DNA from: Methanobrevibacter sp.
Lineage (GTDB): Archaea > Methanobacteriota > Methanobacteria > Methanobacteriales > Methanobacteriaceae
Assembly: GCA_017553445.1 (NCBI GenBank)
Contig: JAFZMD010000017.1
Coordinates: 1-42,771 of the forward strand
DNA: 42,771 bases
Direction: 5' to 3'
This document shows positions 1-7,149 of the stretch, one piece after another (within the stretch, counting starts at the first letter, position 1; every line of letters begins with the position of its first letter). A program made the position numbers and the translations under genes. Under the pieces are notes generated by a model. The model had not been told where the DNA came from and made no database searches. It saw only the letters and a program-made list of their open reading frames with translations.

Positions 1-189
1 AAAATGAGTGCAATATACGAATACGGAGAACTAAAAAAACAAGACGGAATAGAACAAGGAATAAAAGAAGGTAGAAAAGAAGGCATGAAAGAAATTATCA
101 AAAACTTATACGAAACAGGAATGAACATCAAAGAAATATCCACAAAAACAAAAATAGACATAAAAGAAGTAGAAAAAATACTAAACTAA
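1..189 (+). CDS. C-terminal tail of an Rpn/PD-(D/E)XK-type protein, cut by the window edge
   Basis: The frame is open from the first base, so this is very likely the 3' end of a longer gene that starts outside the window. The visible part is lysine/glutamate rich, carries a GIKEGRKEG-type helix and ends in a short segment with MNIKEISTKTKIDIKEVEKIL, which looks like a small helix-turn-helix-like tail. This kind of tail is typical of Rpn-family (recombination-promoting nuclease, PD-(D/E)XK) proteins, which are common in Methanobrevibacter. The nuclease domain itself is not in view, so the family call rests on the tail alone. The same tail is repeated at 337-534. Confidence 0.55.
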   Translation, partial: KMSAIYEYGELKKQDGIEQGIKEGRKEGMKEIIKNLYETGMNIKEISTKTKIDIKEVEKILN

Positions 190-250
190 AAAAAAACACA
201 AAAAACCATCACCACAACATCATCAAAGAAAAATATTTTAAAAAAATACA
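1..250 (+). repeat. direct repeat, copy 1 (Rpn tail plus 3' flank)
   Basis: Bases 1 to about 250 match 334 to about 595 almost exactly, including about 50 bp of non-coding sequence after the stop codon. The offset is 333 bp at the ATG and 345 bp at the stop because copy 2 has a 12-bp insertion. The left end of copy 1 lies outside the window. Confidence 0.85.
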
Positions 251-324
251 CAAAAGCCCATCACCAAATTGATAATCAAAGCCCCCTAATTTAAGACAAA
301 TATACAAAAAATCCACAATACCTA

Positions 325-534
325 TTGAGTGATAAAATGAGTGCAATATACGAATACGGAGAACTAAAAAAACAAGACGGAATAGAACAAGGAATAAAAG
401 AAGGTAGAAAAGAAGGCAGAAAAGAAGGAATGAAAGAAATTATAAAAAACTTATACGAAACAGGAATGAACATCAAAGAAATATCCGCAAAAACAAAAAT
501 AGACATAAAAGAAGTAGAAAAAATACTAAACTAA
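325..534 (+). pseudogene. duplicated Rpn-type C-terminal fragment
   Basis: This is a second copy of the tail at 1-189. The homologous part starts at the ATG at 337; the frame is open back to 295, just after a TAA at 292-294, so no upstream nuclease domain can be attached. A TTG at 325 is the only earlier candidate start, and no convincing ribosome binding site precedes it. The copy differs from the first by one extra four-residue GRKE unit (12 bp) and a few substitutions. It is most simply a broken remnant left by a partial tandem duplication; expression as a 66- to 69-residue peptide cannot be excluded. Confidence 0.6.
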
Positions 535-595
535 AAAAAAACACAAAAAACCATCACCACAACATCATCAAAGAAAAAATTTTAGAAAAATCACA
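334..595 (+). repeat. direct repeat, copy 2
   Basis: This is the second copy of the repeat at 1-250. The extra 12 bp is one more unit of the AGAAAAGAAGG-like run, as expected from slippage. From about 596 to 723 the sequence is AT-rich spacer in which no gene or clear signal is seen. Confidence 0.85.
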
Positions 596-723
596 AATTC
601 CCAAATCCCTCATTTAATAATCATGTGCCATAATTTTAAAAAAAAAGTATTATATTAATAATATATCAAATTAAAACCCTAAATTTTATTTAAAATTAAA
701 ATAAATGGTAATGGGAAAGATTA

Positions 724-1707
724 TTATAATTTAAAAACTGGATTTTTATTCTGATTAAAAACTTCAATTGTTTTGTCCTGATATGTAACATTTAATGTTA
801 AATCATCAGTTACTTCACCAACGACATTGGCTTCTATTGAATATTTAGCCAAATATTCTATAATGAAATCACATTTTTCTTCAGGTGCGGTAAAAACAAA
901 TCCTGAACCTGGATATGATTTCAGCCAATCTGCCCAATCCATGTTTTCATTTTTCGGGATGTCCAATAAGTTGACATCAGCACCTTTGTGTGAAGTTTCC
1001 AAAAGCATTTCAAGGGTTCCTAAAATTCCAGGATTTGAAATGTCCTTTCCTGCCTTGATATAGTCATGTTCTGCCAGATACTGGACTGCCCTGATTTGGT
1101 CCTGCACCAATTGAGCATCCTTATCGTATGTTGTATCCCAATTCAGGCTAAACATCTCATGAGGTTTACCGTTTAAATCAATGGCTACAATAACCTTATC
1201 ACCGGTTTTTGCACCAAAACTGGTAATTAATTTATCTTTTTTGGCAATGCCTACGATAGCTACGCCTAAAGAGTCACACTCCCCATCGGGATGCAGGTGT
1301 CCTCCAACCATCGGAACACCGAATTTCAAGCATCCGTCCTTAATTCCAGTCAGCAATTCTTCATATATTTCATCATGATTAACAGACATTATATTAACCA
1401 TGGCGAGAGGTTTGCCACCCATTGCAGCAATATCATTGACATTAACAAGAACTGAACAGTACCCTGCCCAGTAAGGGTTTACATTCATTATCTGACCCCA
1501 TATCCCATCAGCAGCCACCAAAATAACCTGATTGTCCCCTATATCAACAGCTGATGCGTCATCACCGATGTCTATGACCACATCACCGGAAACATTATAA
1601 GATTCGCTTAAAAGATTAATTACATTATCAATAGAGCTTTTACGGGAAACACCTTCAAATTCCTGAACTTCCTTTACGAGTTTTTCAAAATCCAAAATAA
1701 ACTCCAC
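724..1707 (-). CDS. methanogenesis marker protein 2 (AIR synthase-like fold)
   Basis: A 327-residue protein of the PurM/SelD (AIR synthase-related) superfamily. The N-terminal half carries [14 protein letters not shown], the acidic nucleotide-binding segment of the fold, followed by ADGIWGQ and a [19 protein letters not shown] segment, then a GGHLHPDG loop. Together these match methanogenesis marker protein 2, a family found in methanogens whose exact reaction is not established. The C-terminal half has the expected [10 protein letters not shown] segment. Length is usual for the family. It is the last gene of a tight unit: the DUF2117 gene ends 4 bp upstream of its start, and nob1 precedes that gene, so it probably shares the promoter near 3350. 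Confidence 0.85.
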   Translation of the reverse strand: MEFILDFEKLVKEVQEFEGVSRKSSIDNVINLLSESYNVSGDVVIDIGDDASAVDIGDNQVILVAADGIWGQIMNVNPYWAGYCSVLVNVNDIAAMGGKPLAMVNIMSVNHDEIYEELLTGIKDGCLKFGVPMVGGHLHPDGECDSLGVAIVGIAKKDKLITSFGAKTGDKVIVAIDLNGKPHEMFSLNWDTTYDKDAQLVQDQIRAVQYLAEHDYIKAGKDISNPGILGTLEMLLETSHKGADVNLLDIPKNENMDWADWLKSYPGSGFVFTAPEEKCDFIIEYLAKYSIEANVVGEVTDDLTLNVTYQDKTIEVFNQNKNPVFKL

Positions 1708-1711
1708 ATCC

Positions 1712-2824
1712 TTAAATTTTATTAATTGTATATTTAATATTTCTATTATTTATGATTTCAATAATTTTTTGTGAAACTTCATCTATCGATTTGAAATCAA
1801 AGCTTTCATTTTTATTATTGAATATTTCACTGTGAATCAAACCGCCGACAATATCATCGTTTCCGCTTTCAACTTCAAAAATTACTGAATTTTTTGATTT
1901 AAATCCATCTTCAACAACCTTATCCAAATCCCCATCAGTAATTCCAATTATTGGAATGTTGAAGCGATATAAAATATCCGATGCGATTAATGTAGTATCA
2001 TCACCTATTGTAATTACAACAGAGGAATCCCTAAACTGATAAACGTCTTCACCTGCATGATCAAGAAAAGTAACTTTAAATTCATCTGATTTTTCGTTAT
2101 CAAGAACTCTTGGCGTGACTTTGGCTTTTCTTAAAAGTCCTGTTTTTACAATAGCTGTCTTTAAATTGACTTTGCCCAATTTTTCAACGCCGTGTGGTTT
2201 AATCTTCCCGCCGATGATATCAACGATATGGTTATCTTTTGAAACCAGTACGAGCTTATCCGATGTTGATTTGCCGATAACAACACTGTTAACCATTATA
2301 TTTTCACCCGGACTGACCCCGTGGATAGTGCGTCTGCTTTCTCCGTTCTCATCATCCTTAATGTGGGTTTCATAAACCTCTTCCGGAGTTACTATTTTTA
2401 AGTTCAGTTTTTCTGCAAACTCCTCAGCCAATTTACTTTTACAAACCCAGCTGATAACACTTCCATCGCTTTCACCTGGCCTTTCAATCTGAATGACTGG
2501 AATATTGTTATCCTTAATCTTATTTTTATAGTGATTGTAAACCTTATAACCAAAAACCTGACCTGTAGTAGATGATTTTCCGTAATTCAGAAGGAAAATA
2601 ACATCAACATTATCATCATGGAATATCTTAAGAGAATCGCTTGGAACCAGTTTTTTGGAAATGTCAATGATGTCTTCCAAAGAGTTGTCAATGACAGCCG
2701 TTCGACCCATTGTTCCTCCAAGCCTTACGGAAACTTCCCCATACTCATTAATTAGATTAATCAACTTTAAAGCGTATCCGGAATCAATAACATTCGGGCC
2801 ATGAACAACAATGCCTATTCTCAT
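1712..2824 (-). CDS. DUF2117 family protein of methanogens
   Basis: A 370-residue soluble protein with no signal peptide or membrane segment. The N-terminus has MRIGIVVHGPNVIDSG and a glycine-rich LGGTMGRTAVIDNSLEDI segment. The middle has a conserved-looking ESRRTIHGVSPGENIMVNS stretch, and the C-terminal part contains VVITIGDDTTLIASDILYRF. These features match the methanogen family DUF2117, whose biochemical role is unknown. The start overlaps the end of nob1 by 4 bp (ATGA), which suggests translational coupling. Co-location with Nob1 and methanogenesis marker 2 gives a conserved-looking archaeal operon but does not reveal the function. Confidence 0.75.
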   Translation of the reverse strand: MRIGIVVHGPNVIDSGYALKLINLINEYGEVSVRLGGTMGRTAVIDNSLEDIIDISKKLVPSDSLKIFHDDNVDVIFLLNYGKSSTTGQVFGYKVYNHYKNKIKDNNIPVIQIERPGESDGSVISWVCKSKLAEEFAEKLNLKIVTPEEVYETHIKDDENGESRRTIHGVSPGENIMVNSVVIGKSTSDKLVLVSKDNHIVDIIGGKIKPHGVEKLGKVNLKTAIVKTGLLRKAKVTPRVLDNEKSDEFKVTFLDHAGEDVYQFRDSSVVITIGDDTTLIASDILYRFNIPIIGITDGDLDKVVEDGFKSKNSVIFEVESGNDDIVGGLIHSEIFNNKNESFDFKSIDEVSQKIIEIINNRNIKYTINKI

Positions 2825-3327
2825 TTGCTCACCCTGATTCTTTTTTTAAATATTTTTGACCCGCAAACATCACAGTCATCAAAAGGATAACTTTCCTCAA
2901 ATTCCTTTTTACATCCCTGACAGACCTTTTTCCAATTGTAAATCTCTTTAATTCCTTCAGTTATGATGCCGGAATAAGGTATTTTCATTATTTTCAAGGA
3001 GTTCTGTATTGTATAATCATCACTAATTACTTTTACAGATTTTCCTTCATCTTTAAGCATCAATGCCAAAGCTATTATTTTTTTATCGGGTAAAGAAAGC
3101 CTTAAAACATCCCCTGATTTTGAAATGATTTCATCAGTTTTATCAATATATTCCTTCGTAACATCCTGTACAGTCAATATTCCATCATCCACTGCACTGT
3201 CATAAACAAGCCTTGATTCAAAATCCTTAATCTCTTCAGTAATTTCCGGAACAGTATAATTATTTTTTGATGTCGGCTTAAAACCATTGATGAATGCCGA
3301 TGCATCCAAAACATAGTAAATTTCCAT
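2821..3327 (-). CDS. nob1: archaeal Nob1, rRNA-maturation endonuclease (PIN plus zinc ribbon)
   Basis: A 168-residue protein with an N-terminal PIN nuclease domain and a C-terminal zinc ribbon, the standard archaeal Nob1 layout. The PIN domain opens with VLDASAFINGF, where Asp8 is the first metal-binding acidic residue. Later acidic residues include the SDDYTIQNSL segment, the usual third acidic site. The zinc ribbon has two CxxC knuckles, CQGC and CDVC, near residues 136-156. Nob1 cleaves the 3' end of 16S rRNA precursor during small-subunit maturation. It is the first gene of the operon. A TATA box centred about 27 bp upstream of the ATG and the lack of a good ribosome binding site suggest a leaderless mRNA. 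Confidence 0.85.
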   Translation of the reverse strand: MEIYYVLDASAFINGFKPTSKNNYTVPEITEEIKDFESRLVYDSAVDDGILTVQDVTKEYIDKTDEIISKSGDVLRLSLPDKKIIALALMLKDEGKSVKVISDDYTIQNSLKIMKIPYSGIITEGIKEIYNWKKVCQGCKKEFEESYPFDDCDVCGSKIFKKRIRVSK

Positions 3328-3347
3328 GAATATAAATATGATTTAGA

Positions 3348-3359
3348 AATTTATAAAAG
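3348..3359 (-). promoter_or_regulatory. TATA box of the nob1 operon
   Basis: On the minus strand the sequence reads CTTTTATAAATT. Its centre lies about 27 bp before the nob1 ATG (3327), the distance expected when transcription starts at or next to the start codon. Confidence 0.5.
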
Positions 3360-3445
3360 TTTATGCCTGAAAAAAATAATATTTAAAAACCTTAAGATAG
3401 TGATTTTAAGCTAAAATAACAATAAAACAAGAAAAAATAAGAGTT

Positions 3446-3506
3446 TAAGAAAAAATAATCAATGTCTGAATTACACAAAAGTGTAAAACCACCTTAGACA
3501 TTGATT
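3446..3506 (-). terminator. nested hairpin followed by a T-run on the minus strand
   Basis: The 11-base arms AATCAATGTCT (3457-3467) and AGACATTGATT (3496-3506) are perfectly complementary. Inside them a second stem, TTACAC (3471-3476) with GTGTAA (3481-3486), closes on an AAAA loop. On the minus strand the outer stem is followed directly by ATTTTTTC, so it can act as a terminator for transcripts entering from 3712-4275. The rest of the 3328-3711 gap is the nob1 promoter, this hairpin and the structured stretch at 3590-3669; no gene is seen in it. Confidence 0.6.
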
Positions 3507-3589
3507 AAAAATATTTCATTCATGGTACGAAGATTAAAAAAATCTCCTTATATTAACTTATTATGATTTTTATTATTTAAATCTAATTA

Positions 3590-3669
3590 ATTAGGGTGTG
3601 CTATTGGAAGAGGAAAACTGACTCCCCTAAAGAAAAAGTGGAATCTTTAGCTTAGAAGCTCCACCTAAT
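3590..3669. other. structured non-coding stretch, possible IS200/IS605 end remnant
   Basis: Outer arms ATTAGG-G-TG (3590-3598) and CACCTAAT (3662-3669) pair with one bulged G. Inside, CTAAAGA (3627-3633) pairs with TCTTTAG (3644-3650). Read on the minus strand, the run CTTTAGGGGAGTCAG resembles the right-end hairpin region that follows tnpB genes in IS200/IS605 elements, but there is no transposase nearby. Read on the plus strand, 3610-3624 (GAG, GA, four bases, TGA, CTC) fits a kink-loop as found in archaeal guide RNAs. Strand and identity are unresolved; it is clearly structured and not coding. Confidence 0.35.
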
Positions 3670-3711
3670 CTTTAAAATTCTTTTTGGTTAAATATATCCA
3701 ATGTAGAGATA

Positions 3712-4275
3712 TTAATTAGGACCAGGATAATAATTCCCATTGTCATAAGTCCAAAGTTGTCCATCACTAGTCTGGACTAAATACACTTCTCCTCTGACCG
3801 GAGTTCCATCATCCCAGTAATATCTTCTGCTCCATTGTGCATCAGAAAATTTGGATGAACTAGATGATGAAGAAGTTGTTTGCTTTTGAACCTCTTTAAT
3901 TGTCACTTTTTGTGTTAAGCTACAATCTGAGTAATTATCATTTCCGGAATAAGTAACATTAACAATATACTCACCAGCAGTTAATCCGTTTAATTGAATC
4001 ATTCCATTTCCCATAGCATCAGTTGTTACCCTTTGAGGATTTTTATGGCCACTTGCATCAACAATTATGATATTGACTGTTTGATTGGCTATTGGTGTGC
4101 CAGCACCATCAGTTAATGAAATAGAAAAATAATCTCCATCAGATAACGTATCATTGCTTGTTATTCTGATTACTGAATCTGTTTTTGCATCAAATGGATT
4201 AATCAGAATTATTCCCAATACAACAAGCAATGCTATGATAATTAAAAGCAATGCGATTATAATCTTATTGTTCAT
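3712..4275 (-). CDS. membrane-anchored surface protein with one Ig-like domain
   Basis: The ATG at 4275 is chosen because AAGGGGT lies about 7 bp upstream; the longer frame to 4299 has no such site. The 187-residue product starts MNNK and has a hydrophobic segment at about residues 5-25, acting as an uncleaved anchor or signal. Next comes a Big/Ig-like domain with DGDYFSISLTD, then NQTVNIIIVDA, and GLTAGEYIVNVTYSGNDNYS, which is also the repeat type of the large adhesins in this window. A serine-rich linker (seven Ser in a row) leads to a Tyr/Trp-rich tail ending YYPGPN. It is a paralogue of 4377-4916. It probably faces outside the cell; its partner is unknown. Confidence 0.7.
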   Translation of the reverse strand: MNNKIIIALLLIIIALLVVLGIILINPFDAKTDSVIRITSNDTLSDGDYFSISLTDGAGTPIANQTVNIIIVDASGHKNPQRVTTDAMGNGMIQLNGLTAGEYIVNVTYSGNDNYSDCSLTQKVTIKEVQKQTTSSSSSSSKFSDAQWSRRYYWDDGTPVRGEVYLVQTSDGQLWTYDNGNYYPGPN

Positions 4276-4376
4276 ATAATTACCCCTTGTTTTGACCATA
4301 TTGATATTTTATTAGTTAATAAGAATCATTCCACAATAATTAAAATTATATGCAGTTATAACAAATAAACATCCCA

Positions 4377-4916
4377 TTATTTTTTCCCATATATTTTCAT
4401 ATGTTCATATTCTTCTTTAGTAATCGGATTTCCTGTTTCACCCCGATATGTAGTATGTCCATCGCTCCAATACAGAACACAACGGTCATAACTCATACTG
4501 ACCACATAAGGTTCTGGTGCAATCTGTTCAACCTTTTTAATTTCCAAAGCCTGTGTAGTATTAGAACCGGAATAGTCCCTATTTCCCCCATAAACAACAA
4601 CCATATTATAATTACCTGCAGTTAAACCATTTAACTGAAGCATTCCATTACCCGATTCATCAGTAGTTACCTGCTGATGATTTTCACCGCCAGTGGCATC
4701 AACAATCGTAATATTAACCACCTGATTGGCTAAAGGATTTCCATCAACATCCGTTAATGAAATGGAAAAATAATCCCCATCATATAATGAACTTTCACTT
4801 ATAACATTAATTACAGTATCCTGCTTAGCAAATATTGAATTGGAAACAGCAAAACATGCAATAAGTAGAATAATGAAAACAACCGCCAATAAATAAATTA
4901 TTTTATTATAATCCAT
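4377..4916 (-). CDS. membrane-anchored surface protein with one Ig-like domain, paralogue
   Basis: A 179-residue protein with an N-terminal hydrophobic segment (residues about 6-28) after MDYNK, then the same Ig-like module as its neighbour: DGDYFSISLTDVDGNPLANQ, NITIVDATGG and GLTAGNYNMVVVYGGNRDYS. The tail is Tyr-rich and ends in KIYGKK. The first residues and the upstream DNA match those of 6558-6914, but here 13 nt that would carry the ribosome binding site are absent, so TTATATT runs directly into ATGG. Translation is therefore likely leaderless. Function beyond a surface location is not known. Confidence 0.7.
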   Translation of the reverse strand: MDYNKIIYLLAVVFIILLIACFAVSNSIFAKQDTVINVISESSLYDGDYFSISLTDVDGNPLANQVVNITIVDATGGENHQQVTTDESGNGMLQLNGLTAGNYNMVVVYGGNRDYSGSNTTQALEIKKVEQIAPEPYVVSMSYDRCVLYWSDGHTTYRGETGNPITKEEYEHMKIYGKK

Positions 4917-4950
4917 AATATAAGTTGTGTTTAAACTGATTGATATATTA
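4917..4950 (-). promoter_or_regulatory. promoter region of 4377-4916, duplicated at 6926-6959
   Basis: This stretch matches 6926-6959 with few changes, both containing the plus-strand core TTGTGTTTAAA. An AT-rich TATA-like run lies at about 4938-4948, placing the transcript start close to the ATG. No Shine-Dalgarno site is present between it and the start codon. Confidence 0.5.
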
Positions 4951-5005
4951 TATGATTTGATTTGGCAACATATGATAATTTAAATAGATTTACGGTCATA
5001 ATATT

Positions 5006-6517
5006 TTAAAGCCTCAATGCCAGTACTTCTTTTAGCGCTTCATTAGTCATTTCGGTGATGAATGTCTCATCATTACTGATGGATTTGCTTGCCAGATCAA
5101 TTTTATGCTTGCTTATTGCATCAATAGTCTCTTCCAACGTTCCTTTTGTAATGAACCTATATACCATCACGTCATTTTCCTGGCCGATTCTGTGAACCCT
5201 ATCGGTTGCCTGATTTTCAACGGCAGGATTCCACCACAAGTCATAGTGAATGACATTTTGAGCGGCCGTCAGATTCAAACCTGTCCCTCCTGTTTTAAGA
5301 GTGGCGACGAATATTTTATAATCCTCATCTTCCTGAAAAGTATCAATGATTTTTGTCTTTTCCTTAAGGGTTTGGGAACCATGCAGAAACAGTACTTCCT
5401 CCTTGAACTTTTTGGAAATCAATTCCTGAATGAGTTTTCCCATTTCAACATATTGGGTAAAAATAATCACCTTTTCGCCGGCATCAAGGATATTTTGCAG
5501 AATATCGGCCAGCAGCTCCATTTTTCCGGATTCAGAAATCTTGGGATTTTTAATGTCCAAAAATTGAGCGGGATGATTGCAGGTCTGCTTTAAAGCTGTC
5601 AATATCTTAAGGATAATCCCTTTTCTTTGAATGCCTTTGGAATTTTCAATATCAAAGAATATTTCATCTAAAATGGCATTATACAACTTAATCTGCTTTT
5701 TAGACAGTGTGCAGTAGATATCATTGACAAACTTATCCGGCAATTCCTTTTTAATGTCCTCATCACTTTTAAGGCGCCTCATGACAAACGGCTTTGCTAT
5801 TGTTCTGAGGTTTTCAAGAACCTCTTCATCCTCCAACTTTTCAATAGGAACAACATAATTTCGTTTAAAATCATCTTTTGTGGATAAATAACCTTTATTG
5901 ACAAAATCAAAAATCGACCAGTAATCCATCAACCTATTTTCAATGGGAGTACCAGTCAGGGCAACTTTAGTTGATGCCTTAATGCTTTTAATCGCTTTTG
6001 TCTGTTCAGTATTGGGATTTTTAATGTTTTGGGCTTCATCAATAACACACAAAAGCCAGGTATCATCCAAAAACAAATCCAAATCAAGACGGACAACACC
6101 ATAAGAAGTTAAAATGATGTCATAATCTTCCAGAGGATAAGTTCTATTGGAACCGTGATAGATATAATAAGTTAACTCAGGAGTGAATTTGTTGATTTCA
6201 TTTTCCCAATTCGATATCAATGTGGGCGGAACAATGATTAGTGAAGGCCTGTTGTCCAGCCTGTTCTGCTCCTTAAAATAAAGAATTGCAGTCAATATCT
6301 GTATTGTTTTTCCAAGCCCCATATCATCTGCCAAAATGCTTCCAAACTTATATCTGATATTTTGAACCAACCAGGAATAGCCGATTTTTTGATAAGGCCT
6401 TAACTGGCCATTCAATGATGAGGGCTCATCATAAATCTTTGTCTCATTGACTAACTTTTTAAATCTCTTATACTCCGCAGGAGTCTTGAAATGCTTTTTA
6501 GCCACGTCGGTTCTCAT
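5006..6517 (-). CDS. SNF2-family helicase, N-terminally shortened
   Basis: The protein contains both halves of a SNF2/RapA-type ATPase: Walker A LADDMGLGKT at about residues 62-71, the DEAQ box (VIDEAQNIKN), LTGTPIENR (motif III), and the C-terminal motifs KTGGTGLNLTAA and ATDRVHRIGQ. Such enzymes move along double-stranded DNA using ATP. Full-length archaeal homologues normally carry several hundred residues before the LRPYQ start of the ATPase core; here only about 38 remain. I place the start at the ATG at 6517. The frame stays open to 6625, but that part overlaps the end of the next gene in another frame and looks incidental. The core is intact, so activity is possible, yet a 5' truncation is the simplest explanation. 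Confidence 0.75.
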   Translation of the reverse strand: MRTDVAKKHFKTPAEYKRFKKLVNETKIYDEPSSLNGQLRPYQKIGYSWLVQNIRYKFGSILADDMGLGKTIQILTAILYFKEQNRLDNRPSLIIVPPTLISNWENEINKFTPELTYYIYHGSNRTYPLEDYDIILTSYGVVRLDLDLFLDDTWLLCVIDEAQNIKNPNTEQTKAIKSIKASTKVALTGTPIENRLMDYWSIFDFVNKGYLSTKDDFKRNYVVPIEKLEDEEVLENLRTIAKPFVMRRLKSDEDIKKELPDKFVNDIYCTLSKKQIKLYNAILDEIFFDIENSKGIQRKGIILKILTALKQTCNHPAQFLDIKNPKISESGKMELLADILQNILDAGEKVIIFTQYVEMGKLIQELISKKFKEEVLFLHGSQTLKEKTKIIDTFQEDEDYKIFVATLKTGGTGLNLTAAQNVIHYDLWWNPAVENQATDRVHRIGQENDVMVYRFITKGTLEETIDAISKHKIDLASKSISNDETFITEMTNEALKEVLALRL

Positions 6518-6557
6518 ATTATTTCTCTTGAATTTAATATGATTATATTGCTTTTGA

Positions 6558-6914
6558 TTAAAGTGCTTTTTGCTTATACGGATAATAAGACTCGGCATCC
6601 GGATATTCAACAGCTGCTGGATCATTAGGATAATACTTTTTACTAGGCCCTAACTTCTCTAAAATCTTTCCATTATCATCACATATATAATAATGGCCAT
6701 CTTCAGCAATGACCAAATGAGTATTGCTGTCACTTTGGCTGCTTGCCTCTTCAGTAGTTATCTGCTCAACATCAATACTTGAAGAAGTATTGTTTGCAAT
6801 TGAATCATTAACATTGACTGTGGACGCATTATTGTTGAAGATGACAAATATTCCGCCAACCAGAAGAATAACCAACAAAACTGCTAAAATGAGAATTATT
6901 TTATTATAATCCAT
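6558..6914 (-). CDS. small membrane-anchored surface protein without Ig domain
   Basis: A 118-residue protein starting MDYNKII with a hydrophobic segment at about residues 7-27, followed by a Ser/Thr/Asn-rich stretch and a tail with HYYICDDNGKILEKLGP and YYPNDPAAVEYPDAESYYPY. The N-terminus and promoter match those of 4377-4916, but the Ig-like domain is missing. It has a proper ribosome binding site (GGGTGA) about 6 bp before the ATG. Its 3' end lies where the lost N-terminal part of the SNF2 helicase would be expected. Function unknown; location is likely the outer face of the membrane. Confidence 0.65.
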   Translation of the reverse strand: MDYNKIILILAVLLVILLVGGIFVIFNNNASTVNVNDSIANNTSSSIDVEQITTEEASSQSDSNTHLVIAEDGHYYICDDNGKILEKLGPSKKYYPNDPAAVEYPDAESYYPYKQKAL

Positions 6915-6919
6915 TCAAT

Positions 6920-6960
6920 TCACCCATAATATAAATTGTGTTTAAAGTGATTAATAAATG
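6920..6960 (-). promoter_or_regulatory. promoter and ribosome binding site of 6558-6914
   Basis: The stretch 6926-6959 is the homologue of 4917-4950. On the minus strand it reads through TTATATTATGG and then GTGAATTGAATGG before the coding start; this last 13-nt piece, with the binding site, is what the paralogue lacks. A TATA-like TTTATTAA lies at about 6947-6955. Confidence 0.5.
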
Positions 6961-7000
6961 AATAGATTTCGCTTCCGCAAATCAGTTTTTTCTAAAGACT

Positions 7001-7048
7001 TTCATAGAAATTTCAGTTAATATTCACTTAATGTTCATGAAATTTTCA
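7001..7048. promoter_or_regulatory. two 15-bp operator-like repeats before the regulator operon
   Basis: TTCATAGAAATTTCA (7001-7015) and TTCATGAAATTTTCA (7034-7048) are near-identical, each with partial dyad symmetry. They start 33 bp apart, about three helical turns, so would lie on one face of the DNA. They sit about 100-150 bp before the first regulator start (7150), a place that suits autoregulation. Confidence 0.4.
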
Positions 7049-7149
7049 TATATTTATTTAAATAATATATCTAAAAATAATATTATACACACATTTCAAC
7101 ATGAAATGAAAAATTGATTAATCCAATAAAAACTAATGCTGTGATAAAA

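Noticed and set aside
3590..3669. tRNA, RNase P or SRP RNA
   Set aside because: No cloverleaf with T-loop, and the length and conserved cores of RNase P or SRP RNA are missing.
6518..6625. Extra 36 N-terminal residues for the SNF2 helicase
   Set aside because: They overlap the coding end of 6558-6914 in another frame and do not resemble helicase sequence.
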